Source: Pseudomonas citronellolis
Lineage (GTDB): Bacteria; Pseudomonadota; Gammaproteobacteria; Pseudomonadales; Pseudomonadaceae
DNA: 64,000 nucleotides
Direction: 5' to 3'
NCBI RefSeq assembly: GCF_900112375.1
Contig: NZ_FOLS01000004.1
Coordinates: forward strand, 204,542 to 268,541
Positions 50,228 through 59,118 of the stretch are shown here, piece after piece. Made by a program: the position numbers and the translations under genes. Positions within the stretch are counted from its first letter, which is position 1. Each line of letters begins with the position of its first letter. Below the pieces are notes generated by a model, which worked only from the letters and a program-made list of their open reading frames with translations, did not search any database and was not told the origin of the DNA.

Positions 50228-51904
50228 TCAGCGGCAATAGGTCTGCACACGAGGCTCACCGAACACGTAGCCATCGAACAGCTTGCGGCCCGCTGTTAGC
50301 GAGTAAGTGTCGAGTACCGTTCGGCCCAGCAACGCCACCCCGGTCACCTTCTGCTCGCCATCCACGAAGAATACATAACGGTAATGCTTGCCACCGGTGC
50401 TTCCCAGCTTGCCCTGGACCTGCGAGGCCTGGTGAGCGGCGTCTACCTGCCTGGCGTCCAGTTGCTCCACCGGGCAAGGAGTGGCCTGAAGCCCGGCGAT
50501 GGGCTGGCCGACGCTGTTGGCCGGGAAGGCGGAGGCCGCGCTGAAGATGGAGACCCCGGCCTGGCGCGCATTGCCGAAGTAGCGACGCATTTCGTCGGCG
50601 CTGGCGAACGGGAACAGCCGCGCCGGCGCCTGCGGGTCATCGATCCCCATCTGCAGCCCCAGGGCCAGCACGGCCTTGGCGTGAGGAGCCAGGGAAATCG
50701 GATCCGGATCGTGGAAGTACAGGGCGCGCTGCTGTTGCCCGGTCAACAGCGCGGCAACCAGCAGGAACAGCACCCGGACCGCGGTCTGTGCCTTGAAACG
50801 CAGTTGCCAACGTGCCACCACCAGGATCAGCAAGGCGCTCCACATGCTCAGCGCCGGCGTAGTGTAGCGGCTGGAGGCCGCCAGTTCGATGTTGAACAGC
50901 GAGCGGCCGAAGGCAGTGGCGCCCGCGGTACAGAAGATGAACAGCACGTAGGCCAGCAGCCCCAGGGCGAACGGCGAACGTCGCAACGGCGACACCAGCA
51001 GGTAGAGGCTCAGCAGCACGGCGCCGAGCCCGGCGGCGACGGCCACCTGGATGTTGCCGAAGACCCAGTAGAAGGGATTGCCCAGGTAGGCCAGCGCATA
51101 GGCGATGACCTTGAACGGATGATTGACCAGCAGGCTGGGGCCGAACTTGCGTCCGGGCGTTTCCTCGTAGCCGAAGAAAAACAGTCCGATCGCCAGGGCC
51201 GCGACTACAACGACCAGCGCCGCACGGCGCCAGGAGCGCGTGGTGATGGCGGTGAGCAGGACCAGGATCGGCAGGGCGAAGATGCCATTGGCCATCGAGA
51301 AGGCGCTGCAGAACCCCAGGGCCAGGCTGGCCAGCGCCCAGCCGGCGCTGCCGCCGTGCTCGACGCTGCGCCCATGGGCGTAGAAGCACAACAGAGGGAA
51401 CAGGTAGACCAGGTAGAACTGGCTCTGGAACTCCCAGGTGATGTTCTGCCACTGCATCCACGCCAGGCTGGTCATGCTCAGGCAGGCCAGCAGCGGCATC
51501 CGCACGTCCGGGTTGGCCGTGCCGAGGATGCGCAGGGCATAGCGGTACAGCGTCCAGCATATCGCCAGCATCAGCGCTATGTTCAGCGGGATGAGCAGCA
51601 GATTGCGGCCGCCGAAGTAGCGCATGTCCAGCCAGAAGAAGATCTTCGAGAAGAAGATTCTGTGGTCGTAATGCTGGTGCCACCAGGCCCAGGGATCGGT
51701 GAGCGACCGCAGGTAGAAGTCGACGATACCTTCCCAACTGTCGCTGAGGGGCACCGGCGAATAGTTCAGCCAGGTGCCGTAGATTGTCGAGGCGAGGAAC
51801 CACAGCGCGGCCAGGACCGCCAGCCAATGGAACACGCGGGAAGTCACTCTGTTCGCAGATTGCACCGTGTCATCCGTTTTCTTGTTGTACAGACTGCCGA
51901 TCAA
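50228..51904 (-). CDS. Polytopic membrane protein, possible GT-C glycosyltransferase (paralogue 1)
   Basis: This 558-residue protein has an estimated 11 or 12 membrane helices and a soluble C-terminal domain (about 430-558). I recognise no named family. The first periplasmic loop has a DSWEGIVDFY motif followed by HQHYDHRIFFSKIFFWLDM, which is shared with its neighbour; an acidic motif there recalls GT-C enzymes. The start is assigned to a TTG at 51904, seven bases after GGAGGA, because no ATG fits. The frame stays open to another TTG at 51952 without a ribosome site. It starts 34 bases after the stop of its paralogue. Confidence 0.7.
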   Translation of the reverse strand: MIGSLYNKKTDDTVQSANRVTSRVFHWLAVLAALWFLASTIYGTWLNYSPVPLSDSWEGIVDFYLRSLTDPWAWWHQHYDHRIFFSKIFFWLDMRYFGGRNLLLIPLNIALMLAICWTLYRYALRILGTANPDVRMPLLACLSMTSLAWMQWQNITWEFQSQFYLVYLFPLLCFYAHGRSVEHGGSAGWALASLALGFCSAFSMANGIFALPILVLLTAITTRSWRRAALVVVVAALAIGLFFFGYEETPGRKFGPSLLVNHPFKVIAYALAYLGNPFYWVFGNIQVAVAAGLGAVLLSLYLLVSPLRRSPFALGLLAYVLFIFCTAGATAFGRSLFNIELAASSRYTTPALSMWSALLILVVARWQLRFKAQTAVRVLFLLVAALLTGQQQRALYFHDPDPISLAPHAKAVLALGLQMGIDDPQAPARLFPFASADEMRRYFGNARQAGVSIFSAASAFPANSVGQPIAGLQATPCPVEQLDARQVDAAHQASQVQGKLGSTGGKHYRYVFFVDGEQKVTGVALLGRTVLDTYSLTAGRKLFDGYVFGEPRVQTYCR

Positions 51905-51938
51905 AGCAGGGTCCTCCGGCCGACGGGCCGTCTTGGAG

Positions 51939-53606
51939 TCAGAAGGTCTCAAGGCACTTGGCCGAAGCGAATTCGCCGGCCCCGACGAGAAACGCCTGGA
52001 ACAGGCTCGGCGGACGCCGCTCGAGGGTCAGCCAGGGCAGGTTGTCTATCACGCCCAGCCCAACCACGCGCCCGCTGTCGTCGCCCAGCGCCAGGTAATC
52101 GAAGCGGCGCGCCTGCGCCTCGGGCAGCGTGCCGCTGACCCGCAGGATCCCGCCGCTGGCGCTGCTCCACGCCTCTGCGCGCGCGTCCCGCACCTCGCAG
52201 GGCCGGCCTGGCAGTTGCCCGATATCGCGTCCGAGCAGCGCCGCCAGAGCGGAGAGATCCGAGTGCGGATCGTCGAAGATGGAAATCCTGGCGGCACGAG
52301 CACGCTGGAATTGTTCCCGCGCCTCACCGGCGCCGAGCTGGCCCAAGGGCTTCTCGCTTTCGCCCAACTGATAAGACAACAGTGCGGCCTGCCGGGCCTT
52401 GTCGGGCACTGCCCAGTAGTCGATACGCAGCGTATTGAACTGACCCGCTAGCAGCACCAGGAACACCGCGAGAAAAGCCAGTGCCGGTACCCAGCGCGCC
52501 AAGCGCCAGGCATCCGGCAGCAAGCGTAGCGACAACAGCAGCAATGCCGCCCACATGAGCAACGCCGGGGTGGTATAGCGGCTGACCAGGGCCGTGTCGT
52601 AACCCATGAAGCTGCGCCCCAGGCTGGTCAAGCCGGCGCTGATCACCACGTAACCGACGAAGCCCAGCAGCGCCAGGCAGAAGGGGTCGCGGCGGCTGCG
52701 CAGGCAATTCACCAGCAAGGCCGCAAACAGCGCCAGGCCCAGGTAGCCCATCGTCATTGCGAGGGGCACCTTGCCGTCCACAGCCACTGCCGGGGCACCA
52801 CCGAGGTAACAGGCCATGTAATTGACGAAGGGCAGCGTATGCTCGACCAGGATCCGCAGGCCCAGATCGGTGGCAGGCCCTTTCACGTAGTCGGAGAAGT
52901 ACAGCCCCCACACCAATACAGCGGTGAGCAGACAGATGGCGAAGCGCCGGCCGGGCCCCCAGCGCAACAGGCTGAAGAGGGCCATCACCGGCAGGCAGAA
53001 CAACCCGCTGATCATGCTGAAGGTAGCCAGGACGCCCAGAGCGAGAGCCCCCCAGAAAGCCCCCCGGCCCTGCTCGGCGCGCGCCAGCCAGTAAAGCGCC
53101 AGCAACGGCAGTGCGAAGGCAGCGATGAACTGGTTCTGGAAAGGCGACGCGGCGTTATCGTGCTGCAGCCATGAGAAGCACATCAACGCCAAGGTGCAGT
53201 ACAGCAACCAGAGTCCCTGCGCCGAGTATCCGGGGAACAGCCGGCGCGAAAAGGCCACCAGCGTCGCCCAGGCCAGCCCCAGCAGCAGGAAATTCAGCAC
53301 CACCAGAATGACGGCGCGACCAGCGAAGTAACGCAGGTCCAGCCAGAAGAACAGCTTGGAAAGAAGAATCCGGTGCTCGTTGTGCTGGCGCCACCAGGCC
53401 TGGAAGGACTCCGAGTCCAGGTAGAAGCCTATGTAGCCGGTCCAGGAGTCCAGGTAGGGGATGGGCGAATAGTGCACCCAGGCGAAATAGGCCAATGACA
53501 GCAGGAACGCCAAGGCAGCAGTTCCCGCCAGCAGGCAAGAAACGCCCAGCAGAGGTAGGGCCCGCTCGCGATTATCCGGCAGCATTGCGGCTGCATCAGC
53601 GCGCAT
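51939..53606 (-). CDS. Polytopic membrane protein, possible GT-C glycosyltransferase (paralogue 2)
   Basis: This 555-residue membrane protein is built like the preceding gene product: HYSPIPYLDSWTGYIGFYLD in the first loop, then RQHNEHRILLSKLFFWLDL, a shared LGRSFMGYDTALVSRYTTPA segment, and a soluble C-terminal domain. The shared motifs mark the pair as ancient duplicates. A role in transferring sugars from a lipid carrier in the periplasm is inferred from topology and context only. ATG at 53606 has GGAGG about nine bases upstream and overlaps the acyltransferase gene by 11 bp. Confidence 0.7.
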   Translation of the reverse strand: MRADAAAMLPDNRERALPLLGVSCLLAGTAALAFLLSLAYFAWVHYSPIPYLDSWTGYIGFYLDSESFQAWWRQHNEHRILLSKLFFWLDLRYFAGRAVILVVLNFLLLGLAWATLVAFSRRLFPGYSAQGLWLLYCTLALMCFSWLQHDNAASPFQNQFIAAFALPLLALYWLARAEQGRGAFWGALALGVLATFSMISGLFCLPVMALFSLLRWGPGRRFAICLLTAVLVWGLYFSDYVKGPATDLGLRILVEHTLPFVNYMACYLGGAPAVAVDGKVPLAMTMGYLGLALFAALLVNCLRSRRDPFCLALLGFVGYVVISAGLTSLGRSFMGYDTALVSRYTTPALLMWAALLLLSLRLLPDAWRLARWVPALAFLAVFLVLLAGQFNTLRIDYWAVPDKARQAALLSYQLGESEKPLGQLGAGEAREQFQRARAARISIFDDPHSDLSALAALLGRDIGQLPGRPCEVRDARAEAWSSASGGILRVSGTLPEAQARRFDYLALGDDSGRVVGLGVIDNLPWLTLERRPPSLFQAFLVGAGEFASAKCLETF

Positions 53607-54771
53607 CCGTCGCGCCCTCCATCGCCACCGGCTTGCTGGCGAAGACCGGCAGGCGGGCCTTCAGGTTGAGGAATGGCCGCTCGATGCAGCGGTAGCAGGC
53701 GAAGGACAGCAGCCAGATGAGCGGCAGGCTCCCCACCAGGGCCAACCAGTGCAGTGGCTGCAAGGGCGTGGCCATTTGCTGGGTGGCCAGGCGTACCCAG
53801 TACAGCAGGTAGAACTGCACGGGGACATGCACCAGGTAGAGGGAGTAGGAGATCTTGCCGATATGCTCCAGCAGCGGGTTGAGCAACAGCGACCTGACGC
53901 CGCCGCGCAGATGCAGGCTGCACAGCAGCAGGCAGCCCCAGAGCAGGGCCTCCAGGTTGTGATACATGGGCAGGCGGTCCACGGCCGGGCGCTGCCCTAC
54001 TTCACCGTACCAGGCCAGCAACGCCAGCAATGCTGCCAGCGCCACGCTGCCGACGAGCCCGGCCACGCCGCGGCGCCCGAGCCATCGCGCCGACCATCCG
54101 CTGTTGTACAGCCAGGCGAAGAACGCCCCCGCGAGGAAGGCGCCCCCTCGGCCGAACAACGAGTCAGCGATGCTCCAGTGCCCGGGAGCCGCCAGCCACT
54201 GCCGATCGCTGAGCAGATACAGGTGCGCCGCGGCCCAGGCCAGCAAGGCCAGGGCCACCACCCAGCGACCCAGCCGCCAGCGCAGCAGCAGCATGGTCCA
54301 GGGCAGCAGCAGATAGAACTGGATCTCGGTGCACAGCGACCACCAGGGCACGCTGAAGGGAAACAGGCCGAAGCCGACCGGGATGAAGAACAGCGCCTTC
54401 AGGGCATCCGCGCTACCGGTGAAGAGCCAGGCGACCAGGATAGCCAGGTAGTACAGCGGCAGGATGCGCAAGGCGCGCGCCCAGTAGAAACGCCGGATGT
54501 CGATGTCCCGGCGCTGCCGCAGCGCTTCCAGGAACGGCAGGCTGAGCAGGAAGCCGCTGAGCACGAAGAACAGCGTGACGCCGGTATTGCCGGCGGCGAT
54601 TATCTTCATCCACGCCGGCGCCGCAGCGCCCAGGCCGTGATCACCGCGGTCGCCGAAAAGAATACCGAAATAGTGGAAGCCCATGACCAGCAGGACCGCC
54701 CAACCGCGCAGCGACTCCAGTTCCGGCAGGTAGTGCGCAGGCCGGCGCAGCCCCTCAATGGTCTGCGACAT
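53596..54771 (-). CDS. Acyltransferase 3 membrane protein (second copy)
   Basis: This 391-residue protein has about ten helices. Hallmarks are ELESLRGWAVLLVMGFHYF with the catalytic His, then VTLFFVLSGFLLSLPFLEAL and RRFYWARALRILPLYYLA. It probably acetylates or acylates the glycan made by neighbouring enzymes. MSQTIEGLRR at 54771 is the chosen start, 17 bp inside the end of the upstream GT2 gene; a longer frame reaches 54957 but overlaps that gene heavily. Confidence 0.92.
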   Translation of the reverse strand: MSQTIEGLRRPAHYLPELESLRGWAVLLVMGFHYFGILFGDRGDHGLGAAAPAWMKIIAAGNTGVTLFFVLSGFLLSLPFLEALRQRRDIDIRRFYWARALRILPLYYLAILVAWLFTGSADALKALFFIPVGFGLFPFSVPWWSLCTEIQFYLLLPWTMLLLRWRLGRWVVALALLAWAAAHLYLLSDRQWLAAPGHWSIADSLFGRGGAFLAGAFFAWLYNSGWSARWLGRRGVAGLVGSVALAALLALLAWYGEVGQRPAVDRLPMYHNLEALLWGCLLLCSLHLRGGVRSLLLNPLLEHIGKISYSLYLVHVPVQFYLLYWVRLATQQMATPLQPLHWLALVGSLPLIWLLSFACYRCIERPFLNLKARLPVFASKPVAMEGATDAR

Positions 54772-55765
54772 GGCCCAGGGCCCGCAGCGATTCGCGCTTG
54801 ATCTGCTCGTCGGCGAAGGGATCGCGCCCATCGTTGGCGAAACGCTGGAAGCGCTTCTGCGCCCACTCGGCGGACAGCTCCAGGAAGCGCGTCGCCGGCC
54901 ACTTGAACTGCCCCAGCAGCAAGGGTTCCAGAGTCGGGGAATGGTAGGGCTGGCCACGAATCGCCAGGTACTCCTCCTGCTGGCGCTGGAGGATCTGTTC
55001 GCGGCGGCCGGATTCGGAGGTGGTCACTCCACCATGCAACTGATGGAAGGAACCCTCCCCGGCCAGCACCACCAGCTGGGTAGCGGGAAGCATCGCCAGG
55101 CGCCGGTAGACGTCCAGGTTCAGCATGCCGCCGCCTGGGCACTGGAAGCGTTCGTCGGCCTGGCCGATCTCGCGGAAGCACTCGGCGCTCGCGAACAGGC
55201 AGTTGCACTCCATGAACGGCTGCAGGGCCCCGCGCGCGTTGCCGGGGCTCCAGCAGGCGATGTCGAACAGGCCATAGCCGTTGCGCGGCCAGTCCACCGA
55301 CTGCAGCAGGCCGATCTCGCTGGCTTCGGAATAGCCGTTGGTCAGGTGGAACTGCTGGTCGTGCTCGCCCAGGTGGAAGCCTGGCACCGCCACCAGCGCC
55401 TGCTCGTTCATGCGGAAGGCCATCAGGGTGTGCTTGATCACCCCCGGGGTGACCATGCGCGCACCGTCGATCAGCAGTCCGATATAGCGCCCCCGGGCCT
55501 GGGCGAAGGCGAAATTGATCGCCGCCGCCGGCGACACCCCCGGCTCATCCCGCAGGAAGTAGCGGAAGTCGCCCGGCAATTCGGCGATGGCCTGGGCATC
55601 CAGGGTGCGCGCGGAGCGGTTCTCCACCGCTATCACTTCGTAATCGGCGGCATCGACATCCTGCTGGTAGTCGCTGGCCAGGCTGCGCAAGGTGTTCAGC
55701 GCCTGGCGCTGCATGTCGTAGGCGATGACGATGATCGATAGCAGGGGCTGGCGTTGCTCGCTCAT
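54755..55765 (-). CDS. Glycosyltransferase family 2 protein (paralogue A)
   Basis: This 336-residue GT-A enzyme starts with the GT2 strand LLSIIVIAYDMQRQALNTLR and VIAVENRS. A plain DxD motif is missing; its place is taken by LLIDGARMVTPGVI, shared with the next protein. The unusual GSFHQLHGGVTTSESGRREQ block is also shared. It probably adds a sugar to a lipid-linked or surface glycan in the cytoplasm. It overlaps its paralogue by four bases (ATGA). Confidence 0.85.
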   Translation of the reverse strand: MSEQRQPLLSIIVIAYDMQRQALNTLRSLASDYQQDVDAADYEVIAVENRSARTLDAQAIAELPGDFRYFLRDEPGVSPAAAINFAFAQARGRYIGLLIDGARMVTPGVIKHTLMAFRMNEQALVAVPGFHLGEHDQQFHLTNGYSEASEIGLLQSVDWPRNGYGLFDIACWSPGNARGALQPFMECNCLFASAECFREIGQADERFQCPGGGMLNLDVYRRLAMLPATQLVVLAGEGSFHQLHGGVTTSESGRREQILQRQQEEYLAIRGQPYHSPTLEPLLLGQFKWPATRFLELSAEWAQKRFQRFANDGRDPFADEQIKRESLRALGHVADH

Positions 55766-56685
55766 TGCGGCCGTACCTGGGTCAGCGAATGTTCGAGGAA
55801 GCGCAGAACGTGCGGATGCGGCGAGCCCAGCAGGATCGGCCGCACGCACGGCGGCGAACGGTCGTCGCCGCGGATCTCGCGATCCTGGTCGTCGAGTTGC
55901 TTGTAGACGCGCTCGCGCTCTTCCTTCAGGGTGCCGGTGGTCACGCCGCCGTGGAACTGGTGGAAGGAGCCTTCGCTGTAGAGCAGGTAGAAAGGCGTAT
56001 CGGGCATCTCGAGGAGGCGCTTGTACAGATCGAGGTTGGCGTTGCCGCCGCCGAAGTCGTTGTAGCGCGGGTTCACCCCGCCGAGCTGGCGCCACTTGCG
56101 CCGCGACATGGCGATGAAGTTGCTCTCGTAGTTGGCCTGGAAAAAGCCGCCCCGGCACGAGCCGCTGAGCACGGCGATGTCGAACAGCCGGTAACCGTTC
56201 TCCGGCCAGTTGATCTGCCGCAGCAGGCCCGCCTCGACCTCCTCGTTGTAGCCTTCGTTCACCGCCACCTGCTGCAGCTTGTGGCCGATGTGGTAGCCGG
56301 GAGCGGAGACCGCCGCATGGGGCTCCAGGCGGAAGGCGTCGAGGGCCCCCCTGATCACCCCGGGGGTCACCATGCGCGCACCGTCGATCATGATCGCCAG
56401 GTGGCTGCCGCGGGCCACCGAGGCGCCGAAATTGATCGCATGCACCGGCGTGCGCTCGCTCTCCTGGCGGTGGTAGTAGCGGACGTTGCCGCCCTGCGCC
56501 AGGGCCCGAGCGGCCCCCAGCAGGCGATCCGAGTGGTTCTCCACCACTATGACTTCGTAGTCGCTTTCGCGCACGCCGTGCTGATAGCGCACGCTCAGCG
56601 AATGCAGGGTCCGTTCGGCCTGGTCGGGCATCTTGTAGACGATCAGGACGATCGACAACTTGGGTCTGCGCAGCAATGACAGCAT
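55762..56685 (-). CDS. Glycosyltransferase family 2 protein (paralogue B)
   Basis: This 307-residue GT-A protein has KLSIVLIVYKMPDQAERTLH, VIVVENHSD, AIMIDGARMVTPGVI and SEGSFHQFHGGVTTGTLK. It is a clear duplicate of the adjacent GT2 enzyme, and the two share the IDGARM motif in place of DxD. It follows the sulfotransferase gene by 13 bp in the same operon. The sugar donor and acceptor are unknown. Confidence 0.85.
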   Translation of the reverse strand: MLSLLRRPKLSIVLIVYKMPDQAERTLHSLSVRYQHGVRESDYEVIVVENHSDRLLGAARALAQGGNVRYYHRQESERTPVHAINFGASVARGSHLAIMIDGARMVTPGVIRGALDAFRLEPHAAVSAPGYHIGHKLQQVAVNEGYNEEVEAGLLRQINWPENGYRLFDIAVLSGSCRGGFFQANYESNFIAMSRRKWRQLGGVNPRYNDFGGGNANLDLYKRLLEMPDTPFYLLYSEGSFHQFHGGVTTGTLKEERERVYKQLDDQDREIRGDDRSPPCVRPILLGSPHPHVLRFLEHSLTQVRPQ

Positions 56686-56698
56686 GGGAACTCCGGCC

Positions 56699-57439
56699 TC
56701 AGCGGGCGATGGCCTGAAGTTGCCGGTAGATCTTGTCGATCTGCGCGGGCAAGGCTTCGGCCTGCGGCGTCACATGATGGCGCAGCTCGGCGCTGAAGAA
56801 GCGCTCCTCGGGCATGCGCTGCAGCGCCAGTTCATCGAGTACCCCGTTGAGCTTGCGGTGCAGCACCGCTTCGTCCTCGTCGAAGCACAGCACCGGGAAG
56901 GCGGCCTGCCGGTGCAGGTCCAGCAGACGCTGGTTGTAGGCCGCCCAGATGGCGAAGGCGCGCTCGCGCGGCATGCCGCCGCGGGCATCCAGGGACTGCG
57001 CCACGGCCTGCGGGTGGCGGAAGATGCCGACGTAGCCCAGGGAAGGCAGCAGCTGCTGCCAGCCCTCGATCACCAGGATCGCCCGCGGGTCCTTGAACCC
57101 CCAGCGCGGCACCTCGCGGTAATCGTCGATCAGCGCCCGGGCCTCGGCGAACTCGGCGTCGCTCCAGCGGATCGGCGCATCGGGCGGGTTGTCCCAGGCG
57201 AAGCCCCGAGCCGCCAGGACGCGATCGTGGAAACCGACGATGTCGAGGTTCTCGCGGTTGCCCTTGAGGTTGTGCGGGTTCCAGGTGCTGTGTTTGCCCA
57301 GCTCGAGGCCGGCCTGCTGCAGCGAACCGGTCAGGAAACTGGTGCCGCTACGATGCATCCCGACCACCATCAGGGTGGTGGCGGGCAACTGCGGGGCCGT
57401 TTCACCCTTTGATTTGAACAAGGCTTGAATAAACCGCAT
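56699..57439 (-). CDS. Sulfotransferase-fold protein
   Basis: This 246-residue cytoplasmic protein has the PAPS-binding 5'-PSB loop LMVVGMHRSGTSFLTGSL (GMHRSGT at 27-33) and the 3'-phosphate segment YVGIFRHPQAVAQSL. RWGFKDPRAIL lies between them. These are features of sulfotransferase family proteins found in polysaccharide loci. It is the first gene of the seven-gene minus-strand operon. It likely sulfates a glycan or lipid; no PAPS-making genes are in the window. The promoter lies in the AT-rich 86-bp gap shared with the exporter genes. Confidence 0.87.
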   Translation of the reverse strand: MRFIQALFKSKGETAPQLPATTLMVVGMHRSGTSFLTGSLQQAGLELGKHSTWNPHNLKGNRENLDIVGFHDRVLAARGFAWDNPPDAPIRWSDAEFAEARALIDDYREVPRWGFKDPRAILVIEGWQQLLPSLGYVGIFRHPQAVAQSLDARGGMPRERAFAIWAAYNQRLLDLHRQAAFPVLCFDEDEAVLHRKLNGVLDELALQRMPEERFFSAELRHHVTPQAEALPAQIDKIYRQLQAIAR

Positions 57440-57525
57440 CCTGAGCTCTTTTTGTCGGTTTTTTGTTATTTCGGCTGTGATCGCACGAAAATCGCGAGGC
57501 TTTTACGGAACCGCATTGTGGTTAA
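57440..57525. promoter_or_regulatory. AT-rich divergent promoter region of the two glycan operons
   Basis: This 86-bp gap contains runs such as CTTTTTGTCGGTTTTTTGTT and is much richer in A and T than the flanking genes. It separates the minus-strand synthesis operon from the plus-strand exporter operon and must hold both promoters. No exact -35/-10 pair is assigned. Confidence 0.5.
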
Positions 57526-58314
57526 ATGGATACCCCATTTCAATCCAATAAAAAAGAAATGAAGTACAGGGATATCGTCCTCTACGGCGTCTACACCGAT
57601 CTGCGTACCGAGGTGGCCCGGCGCTTCCTGGGGTTCCTCTGGTGGATCATCGAACCGGTGATGTACATGGGGGCCTTCTACATCGTCTTCGGCCTCGCCT
57701 TGCGCCAGAACACCCCCGGCTACGTCCCCATGCTGCTGTCGGGCATGGTGGTCTGGAAATGGTTCGACGGCTCGGTCCGGCTGGCCAGCAACGCCCTCTC
57801 GGCGAATGCCGGGATCATCCAGCAGATCTACGTGCCCAAGTACGTGTTCGCGCTGATCCCCATCCTCAGCAACACCTTCAAGTTCCTGATCATCCTCGGC
57901 CTGCTGATCGTCGCCCTGCTCGCCAGCGGCCATGTGCCGAGCGTGCACTGGCTGGGACTGTTACCGGTGATGCTGGTGCAGTTGTTTCTTATCGTCTCAA
58001 TCGGTTTCCTGCTCGCCGCCATCCTGCCCCTCGCACCCGACTTAAAGCAGGTTGTGGATAACGTGCTGATGCTGATGATGTTCCTCTCTGGCGTGTTCTT
58101 CAGCGTCGACCACCTGCCCGAGAAGATGAAGCTGTTCTTCAACCTCAACCCGATGGCGCCGGTGATCACCGCGTACCGGGACATGCTCCTGCACAACGCC
58201 TGGCCATCCTGGGCCAGCCTGGCCTACGTGATACTGGTTTCGTTGCCGATCTTCGCGGTCGCGTGCGGCTTGCTGCACTACTATGACCGTAAATACGCCA
58301 AGCTGATGCTGTGA
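57526..58314 (+). CDS. ABC-2 polysaccharide export permease (Wzm/TagG type)
   Basis: This 262-residue inner-membrane protein has six helices. It shows the Wzm-type N-terminal YGVYTDLRTEVARRFLGFLW, where the amphipathic helix leads to the first membrane segment. FLSGVFFSVDHLPEKMK, the NLNPMAPVITAYRDML block and LHYYDRKYAKLML at the end also mark the family. With the next gene it forms an exporter of lipid-linked glycan. ATG at 57526 is chosen; Met12 (57559) is an alternative. Confidence 0.93.
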   Translation: MDTPFQSNKKEMKYRDIVLYGVYTDLRTEVARRFLGFLWWIIEPVMYMGAFYIVFGLALRQNTPGYVPMLLSGMVVWKWFDGSVRLASNALSANAGIIQQIYVPKYVFALIPILSNTFKFLIILGLLIVALLASGHVPSVHWLGLLPVMLVQLFLIVSIGFLLAAILPLAPDLKQVVDNVLMLMMFLSGVFFSVDHLPEKMKLFFNLNPMAPVITAYRDMLLHNAWPSWASLAYVILVSLPIFAVACGLLHYYDRKYAKLML

Positions 58315-58322
58315 GGCCAGTA

Positions 58323-59084
58323 GTGAAGAACGATGTCATCCTCACCGCCGATCGCATAAGCCTCTGCTATCGCCAGCGCACCGGCGTGCTGCGTTACGAA
58401 AAATTCTGGGCGCTCCAGGACGTGTCCTTCGAGCTCCACGAGGGCGAGACCCTGGGCCTGATCGGCGGCAACGGCGCCGGCAAGAGCACCCTGCTGCGGG
58501 TCATCGCCGGCATAGTCGAGCCCAACCACGGCCGCATCCAGCGCCACAAGCGCCTGGTGGCCAGCCTGCTGGCCCTGAACGTGGGCTTCAAGACCGACCT
58601 GTCCGGGCGCGACAACGCCATCATCGGCGGTCTGCTGCTGGGCCTGTCCGCCCGGCAGGTCCGCGCACGTCTCGACGAGATCCGCGAATTCAGCGGCCTG
58701 GAGAACTTCTTCGAACAACCGGTGGCCAGCTATTCCACCGGCATGCGCGCACGCCTGGGCTTTTCCGTAGCCATGCACGCGGACCCGGACATCCTGCTGA
58801 TCGACGAGGTGCTGGGGGTCGGCGACCAGACCTTCAAGGACCGTTCGCAGCAGGCGATGCAGGAGAAGATCCGCTCGAACAAGACCGTGGTCCTGGTCTC
58901 CCACAGCCTCGAGGCGGTGAGCAAGCTATGCGACCGGGTGCTGTGGATCGAGAAAGGCAAATCGATCGACTGCGGCGCGACCGACGAAGTGCTCGGGCAC
59001 TACGACCGGGTGATCAAGGAAGTGGTACGCGAACAACGCAAGGCCCAGCGAGCAGCATTGATGGCCAAGGCCGATCCGGCGTAA
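58323..59084 (+). CDS. ABC polysaccharide export ATPase (Wzt/KpsT-type, short form)
   Basis: This 253-residue ATPase has Walker A GGNGAGKST, the signature YSTGMRARLGFSVAMH typical of polysaccharide exporters, Walker B ILLIDEV and VLVSHSLEAV. It lacks the C-terminal carbohydrate-binding domain of long Wzt proteins, so it should export without recognising a capped chain end. The GTG at 58323 follows GAGG by six bases; a GTG at 58311 overlapping the permease stop is possible. Confidence 0.92.
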   Translation: MKNDVILTADRISLCYRQRTGVLRYEKFWALQDVSFELHEGETLGLIGGNGAGKSTLLRVIAGIVEPNHGRIQRHKRLVASLLALNVGFKTDLSGRDNAIIGGLLLGLSARQVRARLDEIREFSGLENFFEQPVASYSTGMRARLGFSVAMHADPDILLIDEVLGVGDQTFKDRSQQAMQEKIRSNKTVVLVSHSLEAVSKLCDRVLWIEKGKSIDCGATDEVLGHYDRVIKEVVREQRKAQRAALMAKADPA

Positions 59085-59118
59085 CGCGGAGCGGCCGATC
59101 AAGGGGGGCGCATTGATA

